A stretch of 64,000 nt of DNA, taken from NCBI GenBank assembly GCA_009733775.1, contig WOGZ01000106.1:39700-103699 (forward strand). Direction: 5' to 3'. The position numbers were made by a program, and so were the translations under genes. The notes under the pieces are model-generated. The model saw only the letters and a list, made by a program, of their open reading frames with translations. It searched no databases and was not told where the DNA came from. Below, piece by piece: positions 34,092 to 45,434 of the stretch (its first letter is position 1; every line of letters begins with the position of its first letter). Source of the stretch: Alectoria sarmentosa (taxonomy: Eukaryota; Ascomycota; Lecanoromycetes; Lecanorales; Parmeliaceae).

Positions 34092-37000
34092 ACGGGCGGA
34101 AGTATTAGACAGGTAGGTAGGTAGGTAGTTAGGCGATATAGAACTCACACGGAGGTTTGATGGGCAAGCCTTGCCAGCTTAATGAAGTAAAACACCCCAC
34201 AACAGCACAAGAGCCCCGATCTCCCCATCTCGATTTCTGGTGGACCACAGAGATCTACGCTCTACTCGAGAGCCTTGCCGTTGGTGCCGTGTTCTACGAA
34301 GCCGGCCCTTTTGGGAAAGGCACTCCGTGGCTTGGGCGTGACTTTCCCAGTGAACTGAAGCTTACGATAACACGCCGGACAAAGCATTCCCCTAGTGTGG
34401 ATATCTCAAGATACCTACCTACTCCGTCGATGCTTGATATCGGGTGTGCGAGCACGAGTATATCTTGGGCGGCGGCAGCGGCGGCGGCGGCGATAGCATT
34501 CGATAATACGCCATCTTCCCGAACCTCACTCAACCAGAACCACGACTACAACAACAAACAACCAGCAACAACTCCAAGCCACTGGCTGGAAGAACGGACC
34601 GACACAGGCATGGTTACCCGCCACTTTTTTAATTTGGCACCTGCGATCAGGTTCACATACATTATTGTGTCCTAGATCCCTCGCAGGATAGATAGGTTGG
34701 GCGCAAACGGTGCTGGTAAAGATCATGGCTAGCTAGCGTTTCGGATCCATGCCTTCCATTCTGCTTGCTGCGAGCGTGGCTGTTCATGACGATCACTGCT
34801 CGTGACTGCTGCTCGGGAGGCGAGGGGGAAATCTTCATCGATTGGTAAAATCTTCACGACACCCCCTTTTCCCCCTTTCATTCTCTTCCATCCCAACCCA
34901 ATTCAACTCAACTCGTACCAAGCCAAGCTACCAGAAACGTGTGCCAACGTAGGTAGAAGCGCTGAGATGCTGCCGTTGCCACTTCTTCACATATGTATAC
35001 CGTGCATTAACCCCCCCCCTTACGTCCTTTTGAACTGCCAATCTAGTGGATATGTAACCACGTACAATGTCAAAGGTCGGTGGGCTATGCTATGCTAAGT
35101 TATGCCATGCTACGCTCCACCCATCACCACACCATACCCGAAACCAAAACGAACCCAACGCCTGCTCTCTGTACCCCTCCCTCCCTCCCTCCTTCCTTCC
35201 TTGCCTCCCTCCCTTCCTTCCTTCCTTCCTCAACCCATCGAATATTCACGTGTCGACACACCCACCCACCCACCTACCTACCCACCTACCTACCTACCTA
35301 CCTACCTACGCATGCTCAACAAAACAACCTCCAGCTTGAACGAGAACATGCCAACTAACTAACTGATAGTCTGATCTCCCAGTGAGTGCCTGAACACGGT
35401 CTGAGGAGGGGGATTATATATTTATAGAGCCTACGGGCCACTGGCCACTGGTTGTTCTATGTATGGATGGATGGATGGAGCTGTTGGAGTGTTTGGGAAG
35501 TGAAGTGAATGAAGCAGGTCGAGTTGTTTGTTGAGTTTTTTGTTGGTTTTTAAGTTGTTTTTGAAAGGAAGGCTTTAATGGGTTCGAGGGGTTTGGGTTC
35601 TGTGGTTGCGAGGCTGGGATGGATGGATGGATGGATGGATGGATGGATGGATTGATGGATGTAGGTAGGTAGGTAGGTATGTATGTATGTATGTATGTAT
35701 GTATGTATGTATGTATGTATGTGTGTATGTATGTATATATGTCAATCTCCCTCTATAGAAAAAAAAAACAATCAATCAATCAATCAATCAATCGAAATCA
35801 TTCATTTCAAACCACCTCTCAGATCCTCATCCTTCCTTTTAACTTTAAACCAGCACCCTCGATCTGACGCCGTATACTTACTTACTTATTTACTTACTTA
35901 CCTATTCAGCACTCGAACGATTAATTCATAACGCGATAAGAGAAGAAATAGGTTGGTAGATGGGAAAATGAAGGGTTATATATTTATCAATCAATCAATT
36001 AATCAGTTTAATATCTGTGATAGATGGATGGTAAATGAATAGATACCGACCGATTTTGAATTCATCGAGGGCGTCAATCAATCAATCAATCAATCAATCG
36101 AGCATCCTTCATTCCTCTCTCTCCCCCTCCCTCCCTCCCTCCCTCCTCGGAACGACGCCTCCATCCATCCATCCATCCATCCATCCACCTCGCCATCCAA
36201 CTCCAACGATCTCGTCTCTTCTCTTCCCTCTCCATCATCCATCATCCACTGCCACCATCATCATCATCAACCTCTTCCCCGCCCCCATTTATAACCAGCA
36301 CACACGCACGGCGCAAAGTGCGACTCGGAACAAGGACTGTTTTTTTTTATATATATATACACCCATCTTGCACCTGCTGGCAATTTGGCTCTTCATTCAT
36401 TCGATTTTTTATCTCTTTCACAGCTATAGCATTCTTGCCCCACCCGCACCTGTATACTTACATACAGCTTTCATTTTTTTCTCACTCCAGGTCTATGTCG
36501 TATGTACAGACATGGGAAGTTTTTTCTTGGCGCTGGGTTACGAGGGGTATAAATATGACCGTTTAGGCCTCTGTTCGCTATTACTGTAAACCCTGGCGTT
36601 GGTTGGGACGGGGCCTAATCGTTATTATTGAGTTTACCCTCATTCGCGCGTGTGTGTGTGATGTGTGCATTCGAGTATGCAGGCAAGCACTGATATCACA
36701 TCCTTGGCGCGCGATATCTAGCAGTGTCTTTTGTTTTTGTTTTCACCTACGTCGGTGCCGTAGTGTGTTTTGGGGGGGGGGGGGGTTAGGCTAACCATGG
36801 AGCTAGGTAGGGAATTCGTTCGGACCCTTTTATGTCGTTTCCCCCTTTTCGGAAGCTTATTCGATGTAATGACCCTTGATCAGGGACGGTCAGATCCGAT
36901 TGCTTATTTTGAAACTGAATATATTGGTATTTGTGGATACTTTGAACATAGGGATGGATATAGGATCATCTAGGCAATTTCAAGGCTGGTCAAACATACT

Positions 37001-37666
37001 TATCTTCTAGACCGGACCCCAGCAGCTTTGGTTCGGTCACCTTAAAGGGGTCCATTTCGATTGGGCGAATGGCCTAGACTTGGAGATACACTCCGGTCAC
37101 TTAAGGATGCGAATTCTTCCGACGTATTGAACCCCATAATTCCTCACAGACACGTGGGTTATGATGACTGCTTTGATATCTTTTGTTTATACTCAAAACT
37201 CTATCATTAAGGATACGAGGGTCTTGATAACTTCCCTGTAGTAACCCAGCGCGGCGTCTGGGTTCCAATAACAGTGGGGCAGAGCGAAGGAGACTGAGAG
37301 GTTGGCTTTCTATAGACATCAGGATATGCGAATAAGCGAAAAGAAATAAATCATAGGGGTTTGTCTATACCCAGTCGTTTTTCTGGCCTGACATTTTTGG
37401 GATGGGGTTGATTGTGTTGGAATGTGGCTTTATACGGGTGGGTGTAGAGTCTGTGGTTTGCTTAATGATGGGGTTGGATTTGGTGGATTCCAGGTGGGGA
37501 TGTTGGGGGGGTAAGGGATTGGGCGGAGGGGTAGGCTCTCTCTTGACTTTGCATGTGAGTGCGTTGTAGATGTGTCATGCTCGGCATGTCGAAATGGCAA
37601 AACAAGATCATGCGCCTCTAAACCTCCGTCTCCATCTATGTGTTGTCGAACAATGTTCTAGAAAAA
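34092..37666. other. Repeat-rich gene-free spacer
   Basis: 3.6 kb between the ends of HOM6 and the convergent G6PD gene with no supported gene. It carries a (GGTA)n tract at 34110-34130, (GGC)n at 34468-34490, the tetranucleotide cluster described separately, a (TA)n tract at 36348-36359 and about 14 G at 36772-36785. A 170-codon frame at 34160-34675 has no support. Confidence 0.6.
35175..36187. repeat. Cluster of tetranucleotide microsatellites
   Basis: Within 1 kb: CCTC/CTTC units 35175-35231; CCCA then CCTA units 35261-35309; ATGG then GTAG then TATG units 35617-35740; AATC units 35769-35793; TTAC units about 35878-35900; AATC units 36074-36099; CTCC units 36124-36148; ATCC units 36159-36187. 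Open frames across these are translation artefacts. Confidence 0.93.
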
Positions 37667-39742
37667 TCAAGGAGGCACATCCTGCGCACCTGTCGTTGTC
37701 GATGAGTTCGCTGTTCGAGAGACATCCTCGCAGAACGATTCCCTTCCATTACGACTTCCCTGGTTGGATCCCTTGAACGACGTGCTCTGATATGACGCTA
37801 TGAATTCATCCAGGCCTTCGGGTCCATTGGAACCTTTGTCACCAGCCATCAGCCTACTTTAATGCATACACTTTTTGAGGCGCCAATTCATGTCGAAGTG
37901 CTAGTTTTGCAATTGTTATTGGCGGTGGATATACGTACCATAAGCGTACTCCCTCGGCCTTATCGTCTCCGCATCCCCATCGTCCAGATATCGCAACAAC
38001 GGCGTCCAGATCTTCCAACTCGCATCCAGCTCGTCTCTCCTCACGCTCCGCGTCTCGTCCCCTTTTAACGCGTTTAGAAGTAACACCTCGTATGCTTCTG
38101 GTATTTCGCGGCCGTGGTAGCTAAGGTCAAGATCGATGGCTGAGGTCTGTTGGGTGCTTAGGGATGGGACGAAGGTGTTTATGCGGAGGAAGACACCTTC
38201 CGAGGGTTGGACACGGATGGTCATGGTGTTGCTGGGGAGGGGCTGGGTGCTGAAGATTGTAGCGTTGATCGAGGGTTTGAAGTGGATTTTGATTTCGGTC
38301 AGAGATTCTGAGAGGCCTGAGGGGGGTGTTGATGTTAGCTGCGTAGGAATAGGAAATTTATAAACTCCGCCAGATGTCTGTCTATCTACCTTTGCCAGCT
38401 TTGAGCAGAAATGGTACGCCGGCCCATCGCTCATTTTCTATGTGCCCTACTGCTGCACAGAAGGTGGCGCATCTCGAGTCGCTGGGGACGTCTTGCTCGT
38501 CTTTGAAGGCGGGCTTCTCGCCATCTGAGGATTTGCCGTATTGGCCAATGATGGTGTGGACGTGCTCGATGGGTAGCATCCAATCCAAGACTCGGGCCTA
38601 GAAAGATGTAAGCATAACATGACCCTGTGCCGCGAGGGAGCAGGAGTAGAAACCTTTTCGGTGCACAAGTCGTCCGCCGAAAAAGATCTCGGTCGCTCCA
38701 TTGTAAGTAGTGCGAGTATCTGCGTTAGATCTGCGGTGACAAGTGAGATGAGCAAATTTAAGAACGAGCATAGACTTACGGTTCTGCATCACGTCTCGAA
38801 TGGCTCCTACGCCATTGAAGTAGCTTCCTCGACCTTCTGCTCCTCCAGCTTCTGTTATTGAAATCTGAAATGTTATCAGAGGCTAGAGACTATGTTCGAT
38901 AAAGATTGACATCACCTCAATGTTGTCAATGTGCCTGGCATTCCAAATGGCACCAAAGATCTCGTTTCCGAATCGCAGCACGAGAAGATTGTTCACGACT
39001 TCTTTTCCAAGATAATGATCCACTCGGAAGATCTCATCTTCCCTCCAATTAGGATCTAGGGCTCGTTGTAGTTCTCGTGAACTCTCGAGGTCATGGCCGA
39101 AGGGTTTTTCGATCTGAAAGAATAACGTTATCAGCCCTATGCCGGATACTCGACATTCAATTTAGTCCCAAGAATTGAGAGATGTACTCACAATAATCCT
39201 AGTAGCCCCTCTCTCAGAATAACAATGCTTCCTTAACCCGTCCTGCATGCTTGTGAAGATACTGGGTGGCAACGCCATATAGAATAGGCGGTTCTGCTCT
39301 TTCTTTCCAGTCCCAAGCTGCTCAAGTCTCCTCTGTAGAGCGTTGAATGACTTTTCACCTCCCTCATGCCCGGATACGTAGGAGCATCTTTGGCAGAATT
39401 GCTCCAGTTGCTCAGCGAAACGCGGGCTCTCGAGCTTGATGGGGGATTTGATGATGGAGAGGAAGCTGTCATGAGTCATTTCATCAGGGGCAAAGCCTAC
39501 AATCTTGAAGTCGCCGGGGAGGAGACATCTTCGTTCCTAATGGCGGTTAGACATGGAAGCTATGTTTTGGGTTGTAGGTGTGGTCTTACGAGGCCAAAGA
39601 GGGCTGGAAACTACGTACTGTTATTAGCACGAAAAATCGGCATTGAAGAACTCAAACTTACCAGCTTCTTCTTGGCAAGATCTCCAGAAGCACCAAGTAT
39701 CACCAAAATGGTGTTTTCTTGTATCTCAAGAGGGGCTGACAT
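37667..39742 (-). CDS. Glucose-6-phosphate dehydrogenase-like protein, nine exons
   Basis: Exons on minus: 39742-39662, 39610-39590, 39536-39192, 39113-38916, 38864-38780, 38730-38654, 38597-38390, 38316-37939 and 37833-37667, giving 519 aa. G6PD oxidises glucose 6-phosphate with NADP+, the first step of the pentose phosphate pathway. Visible: [10 protein letters not shown] (17-26, NADP site), EKPFG (151-155), RVDHYLGKE (179-187, substrate site), RDVMQNH with the catalytic Asp-His pair (the His codon is split by intron 5), and the NADP-domain block [14 protein letters not shown]. Exon 2 is only 21 nt (FPALFGL). Several strongly conserved positions differ from usual fungal G6PD (for example [30 protein letters not shown]), and the tail after FIASYQ is Ser/Asn-rich. 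It may be a diverged paralogue of the main enzyme. The donor of intron 6 (GTTTCT) is weak. Confidence 0.87.
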
Positions 39743-40465
39743 CCTTTATCAAGTCTAGCTGGTAGATGCTCGATGTATTTCTACTCTTATTGATACTTCA
39801 ACTAGGTCAAGCAGACAGAGATTCAAACACTGCAATGATTTCATACACTAAGAATCATCGAGAAGAGCAAAATTCATCAGATAGTAGTCGAGGTCTTGGG
39901 CTCTTCCTGGAAATATCTTGCTTGAATACTAACGGTCACAGACCCGTTGGACTGGATATCAAGGAGTATGGTCGCTTGATAGTCATGAAGTATTTTCAAT
40001 GTGGTGTTGTAGTTGAAGAGCAGAGCCTCCAAATCTGGGGAAAAGGCACACGTCATTGTAACGTACGGACAGCAAAGCCGTATTGAACAAGCAACGTTGC
40101 CAAGGCCAAGGAGCATCATCATTTACAAGTTTAGCGCGTCTGTTACATCTTGACCTCTAAGCGTATAGAGCTTGGAAGGAAGAGAATGGGAAAGAGGTAG
40201 AATGATGCTAGCCTGCTCGTGTATCTCCCGCGTGTACGTAAAGACTAGAGACCAGACTAAAAGCCAAAGCCTGCTTCTATGGTACAATGAATGATATGCT
40301 CAAGGCACATCGCGCTTTTGCCCTCGAGTACCATGATGAATAAAACACCGCCTATCTCAATCCGCTTGATCCATCAAGCTCCCTCCCCGCACATGACCCC
40401 CAATCACGCAAAAGAAACCTGTCTTCCTTCACAGTCCAAGAGCTTGACTCGGCGAGAATCAACAC
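39743..40465. other. Intergenic, no gene seen
   Basis: G6PD promoter and the 3' flank of the TUDOR/basic protein gene. No supported frame. Confidence 0.5.
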
Positions 40466-41271
40466 CTACTTCGCATTACTCCTCGTCCTCTTCCCTACCC
40501 CGACCGGTTTCGCCGCAGGCTTTGCAGGCTTCTTCTCCTTCTTTGCCTTGGGTGCTGCCTTGGGCGCGTTGGGATCCTTCGCCGGCCTTCCCCTCCCCTT
40601 CTTCTCACCCTCAGCTTTGGCCGGCTTCTCCTTCTTCGCCTTTGGCGCAGCCTTCTCTTTCTTCTCTTTCGGTACCTTCTTTTCCTTGGGCGTAGCAGCA
40701 GCGCCTTTGGGTCTCCCCCTCGACTTCTTCGCCTCCTTCTCCTGCTCCGGTTCTTCGGTCGCTTTGCGCTTGTTGCCAGGGGATTTGGCGGCAGGTTTGG
40801 CTTTGGCCGGCGTGGCTTCAGGCTCTTCCTCAGCGGCGTCGTCTTCTTTTTCTTTGGTACCGTTGGCGTCACCAGAGGCTTTTTCTTCAACATTGAGCTC
40901 GGACTGGTTCTTCACGACGTCGTTGCCGGGGCGGGCGAGGTGAATCGCAGGGTCATTGGGTTGGGCGGATTTCTTGATGGTGTTGCCGCGTTTGGATTGA
41001 ATGGAGACTTCGCCTTCGGTTTTCTTTTCGGCGACTTCTCCGGACGGGGTGGAGCCGTTCCAGTTCCAGGAGGCTGTCGAAGAAGAAGGAATGTCAGTCG
41101 CGTTGGGTAAACATGGGAGCAGACAACGATATTCAGATACACAGTTGAAGCCAGAGACGCGCAGATTGATGTGTAGAAGCCGCAAAATGAGAATGGTTGC
41201 TCACGCGCAACGCGCTGCAAGAAGCTCCACGTACCTTTGTCGCCAACCTCGGGCGTCTTCTCGCTAGCCAT
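40466..41271 (-). CDS. HVA1-type TUDOR protein with Lys/Ala-rich AT-hook-like tail
   Basis: Two exons, 41271-41235 and 41073-40466, giving 214 aa. Residues about 8-65 match the fungal 'hypervirulence-associated TUDOR' (DUF2945-like) domain: VGDKASWNWNGSTPSGEVAE, then SIQSKRGNTIKK and NDVVKNQSEL. The remaining 140 residues are Lys, Ala, Pro and Glu-rich with two AT-hook-like cores (SRGRPKG; GRGRPAKDPNAPK) and a basic end (GKRTRSNAK), so a nuclear DNA- or chromatin-associated role is likely (inference). The first exon is only 37 nt and is followed by a 161-nt intron; splicing it is needed to restore the TUDOR domain, whose first strand spans the junction. Long open frames in other registers over the Lys/Ala tail are shadows. 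Confidence 0.85.
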
Positions 41272-41866
41272 ATCAACTGATACGCTTCGTTGAGAAAGGG
41301 ATGCGAGATGCGAAGCGGTGGATGGAGTCGCGAGGTCGACGCGACTTGGTAAAAACAAGGAAATGTGATATTGATGTTGTGATGGATGAAGAGAGGAGAG
41401 GAAAGACGGTGAGTTGTCGCTGAGGTTGCGCCAGAAGGGGGGAGTTGTTTTCGCTTGGCGATTCTGGCGCGGTGATCGGCAACTGGGATTATGCGCTAGT
41501 GTGGGCTGGCAAAATGATTTTGATGATATTCTGTGGCAATGACAAGGCTTGTCTTGACAGCATGGAATGTGCTAGACACATTCGCACCAAAGTTGTCTTT
41601 AGTTTCAGGCACTGAATCAGTCTCAGGCATCTGAAAAATGCCTTTTGCTGGAATCCTTCTCTTCTCATTCAACTATAGAAATACATAGGCGCACTCCATT
41701 GAGGATCAATCTAAACCCTCTAGAAGCCATCTCCTATTAATCAGATGTCCCGTGACTTGCTGATCACCAGCTTTCATACCATTTTTGCGAGAGAAGAGTG
41801 CACGCCGAAGTGAAAAAACAAGTCGTCGAAAAGCAGCATTTGTGCATGCATCGAGACTTTTAGAAC
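41272..41866. other. Intergenic between DEF1 and TUDOR gene
   Basis: About 600 bp holding the TUDOR gene promoter and the DEF1 3' UTR. No gene seen. Confidence 0.55.
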
Positions 41867-44800
41867 TCAGTGCCCATAGTTGGCACCCCATCCACCGCGA
41901 TTGCTATTCCCATAAAATCCTGAGCCGTATCCAGGTCCGTAAGATCCGTAGCCGCCGCCTTGATGATTCTGTCCTCCAGATTGGTGGTGTCCGCCGCCCA
42001 AGCCTCCTGGGCCTCCACCGTACTGCGAGCCCTGCTGACCATGTATCTGGTGGCCCATGTATCCACCGTAGCCTTGTTGGCCCTGACCTTGGCCCTGCCC
42101 TTGCGATTGCGGCAATCCTGTCTGGCCTGGCACATTTGCAGCAGATCCAGGACGTCCTCCAGGCTGGCCTAACGCAGGGCTGGGGCCGCCAGGTACTTTG
42201 GACGAATCACCATAATTGCGGAGAGGGTCGTCGTTGCCACTTTGTTGACCCATGTGGGAGCCAAGCCCCGAGTTCTGCCCTTGATAATTCGACTGAGAAC
42301 GCCCAAACACATCAGGCATGCTACCATGGTTGCCAGCACCAGTACCGGAATATTGCTGGGGGTTCTCCGATGGTTGTGTTGACCCAGTACGCCCATAATT
42401 GCCGAGACCTCCGGGGGCAGCGCTGTCTCTACCAGATGACGTGTGCTGCTGTGCGAATGCACCCGTGTTCGCTGGAGAAGCTACATGGTGGTCGTAGCCC
42501 GTCTGTGGGGATGCCCCATACCCTTGATGTGGTTGACCATACATGCCTTGCTTCCCTCCGGCACCTCCGAAAGGACCTCCTCCATATCCGCCTTGGCTGC
42601 CACCGTACCCGTACTGAGGAGTGTGTGTAAGATACTGATCATCATATCGACGGACGTCGTCAAACATCGGACGCTCACGACCATATGGATGATTACTTAC
42701 TTGCTGTTGGTTTGCGAACTGGGCATAGTACGGGTGACCATAGTATGGATGACCATAAGGATACCCTCCATGCTGGCCTCCAGCCTGGCCTTGAGCCTGC
42801 TGCTGAAGCATTTGATGCGGTTGACCTGGCTGTTGTTGGCCGGATAATGAAGGGTTTGGTGTGGAGTGGCCGCTGGTCCGAGTTTCGGCTGTTTGGCCGA
42901 ATCGGTTCTGAGGAGGTTGTTGAGTTTGGCTGGCTGCATACTGAGATTCTTGCTCAGTTGCAGACACACCAAAAGCACTACCTCCTCTCTGCTGAGTCGG
43001 GCCAGTATCTTGAGCATTCTGCTGCGATTGCTGACCATAGTTCCCGTAGATACTATTCTGATAAGCATTTCGCTGATTATCAGACGTGTAGTAAGAGGAC
43101 ATGTCGTTCGAGGCAGACGAGTAACCACCCTGCTGAGGCTGGGCCTGCTGTTGAGGCGGTTGTTGGCTCGGGGAAGCAGAAGGATAGCTGTCAAACTGCT
43201 GAGACTGCTGAATTTGCTGACCGAAAGGCTCATATGCCTTCTGCGCAGGCGCTGATATCTCTTGCTGAGGTGCTTGCTGACCGTAGCGGTTGTATGGATA
43301 TTGAGAGGCCTGTGATGGAACGCCTGTGTCACCTGGTAGAGCCTGACCTGGCTGCTGTATGGTAGGAGGTTGATTCACAGGCGGCAGTCCTGGGGCTTGT
43401 CTAGGTGTAGGCAGCGGGTCATTCATCTGAGGCTGAGACGAGAACGTTTGTTGCTGAGGCGCTGGTGGAAGTGCAGCTCTTGGGGCAATAGGTGAATGCT
43501 GCGGTGGCTGGGCACGAGTCTCAGCGTCCTCGCGATCACTGTCAACATCCCCATCTTCTGTAGTTCCATTCAACCCCACGCTTCCAAATTGTACCGCTGT
43601 CCGATCGACTGCATGCTTTCCTGGCATCACCACCGCCTCTTGTTGCTCCTGGATTTTCCGCTGGTAACTTGCCGAGCGTCCTGGCATCCCTGTCGCTTTA
43701 TACGCGCTTGTTGCAAAGCCGCCAAGAGGAGGTCGCGAACTTGGCTGTTGCTGAGACTGATGAAAAGTAGTAACACCACCTGCCACATTCTGTGGGTCTA
43801 TGGTGCTTGCCACTGTACTAGCTGCAGTGGCTGAAGGTGGAGGTCCAGAGTCATCAAGAACCTGTTCAAGGTTGGTCTCTGTTAATTCATCCTTGGAAGG
43901 TGTAATGTTGGCTGCCGGCTCTGATGCTGCTAGATCAGAAGTTGGAGGCGTATTAGGGATTTCCGAGGTCTCATTCACTGGTATAGGAGGGGGGAGCCCG
44001 GGCATAACATTCTCCTCGGGAATCGATGTGGCCGTAATTGGTGACTCAACAGGGGCATCATGGCTTGGGGCTGCGCGAGGTGCCTTGGGTGCGGGGGCAG
44101 GAGCAGGCTTGCTGAACATGCTAGCCCAGCTACGAGTGCCATCAGGCTTCGAAGGTGGCTTGACCTCTTCGACCGGTGGTGCTTGTGTTACATCTGCCGA
44201 GATGTTCTCCCAGGATGATTCCATCGGTGTGCTATCTGCTGCTGGCTGATCCCAACCACCATTTGCACCATCTGAGACCGGTGTATCCCATTCGGATGAA
44301 TTTCTAGCGGGGACTGAGTCGCTCTTACCAGCGCTTGTGCTACGCACGCCGTTGGCCACAGAAGCAACTCTGCCGCCCCGAGGTGCCCCTCTGCCACGAT
44401 CTGAGCCACGGGCTCGACCGCTACGGATACCCTCGAATCCACCTCTTCCACGTCCACCGCGAGCTGAGATCGAGGCTTCGGCGCCGGATGATGGCTCTTT
44501 GGCCTTTGACTGAGATCGTTCTTTGGTCTTCTTCTTCACCTCGCCCCATTGAGAGATAGTGCCTGTGGAAGCGGGTCACATTATTGGACAAAATTCAATT
44601 GAAGTAGATAAGAGCGGAATACGTACCTTCAGAGATTCGATCAATGGTCCCCTCCAGATCACCGTTGGTCTCCTGCAATGCGAAAACGAGGTCCTCATCG
44701 GTCCAGTCTGGGAACATTTCTTTGATCATGCTGAGTTTAGGGGCATAGATTCTCTTTAGGTCTCCAAGTTCTCCTTCGTCGTCATAGGGCATTTCTGTGG

Positions 44801-44927
44801 GGATCTCTTCTTTGTGTCCGTTGGCTTGTCGGCTGCCGCCTCGACCACCTCGACTGCCGTAGCCTCCGCGACCTCGACCAGAACCTCGACCCCTTGGAGC
44901 CGAAGGCCGCGATTTTACTTCTGACAT
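41867..44927 (-). CDS. DEF1: RNA polymerase II degradation factor 1
   Basis: Two exons, 44927-44627 and 44562-41867, with a 64-nt intron, giving 998 aa. Def1 promotes ubiquitination and degradation of stalled RNA polymerase II after DNA damage; its CUE domain recruits Elongin-Cullin ligase, and the Gln-rich part is removed to let it enter the nucleus (known for yeast). Here an RGG-rich N-terminus (about 8-40) precedes the CUE domain at about 64-100 (IKEMFPDWTDEDLVFALQET). Conserved GTISQWGEVKKKTKE follows directly after the splice junction. A second RGG block (about 125-165), Pro/Ala-rich middle, and a Gln/Gly/Tyr-rich prion-like half (about 520-998) follow. The start at 44927 is the ATG that begins MSEVKSRPSAPRGRG. 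It is divergent from the 422-aa gene. Confidence 0.92.
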
Positions 44928-45434
44928 GAGGGAGGGTTTATGTATTGTGTGAGGGAAGGTGCCGTTGGTGTTGGATAAAAGACTGGAACGCAGTTGTTCC
45001 ACGTGAGATCTTCGATCTTGAAGGGCAGAGACCTAGATCGATATACAAAGAAGCCAAGGCGGATACTGTGATCTGCGAGAATGTATGAGGGAGGAGGATA
45101 GATTAAGGAATAGTAAGAATCAATTTCGAAGGATTCAAAGGCGATATTTGTGAAGCTCTGCCTCGTCACGACTGAAATTCAAGCGCGTATTCCAGGGTCA
45201 ATTTATGCTTAGCGCCCGTTGATTACTAAGCAGCGGCGCCAGCGGCTTCGAATTACAAGAGTGACCCCTCATGCCTTGCCTCTTTGTATGACATTTCTAC
45301 CAATGTGACTGTCATTCATTGTTCATTGCACTCTGTGCCGTCAATGATAGGATGTTAGTGACCAGACACCGTGCTGACTTCACTCTCTCACCCTGCTACT
45401 GTAGCCTACTACCTGCATCAACGTCCGGCTCAAG
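44928..45434. promoter_or_regulatory. Divergent promoter of DEF1 and the 422-aa gene
   Basis: 507 bp between the two start codons, transcribed away from each other. No gene or certain factor site is seen. Confidence 0.55.

Noticed and set aside
34157..34675. 172-codon plus-strand frame after HOM6
   Set aside because: It begins at a non-ATG codon, has an alanine run from a GGC repeat and a Gln/Asn tail, and shows no domain, so chance is likelier.
35175..36187. Possible CRISPR-like or telomeric arrays
   Set aside because: Units are 4 bp in direct tandem without spacers, so these are plain microsatellites; the organism is a fungus.
40495..40943. Lys/Arg- and Phe-rich frames over the TUDOR gene tail
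   Set aside because: Shadows of the Lys/Ala-rich codons of the real minus-strand gene.
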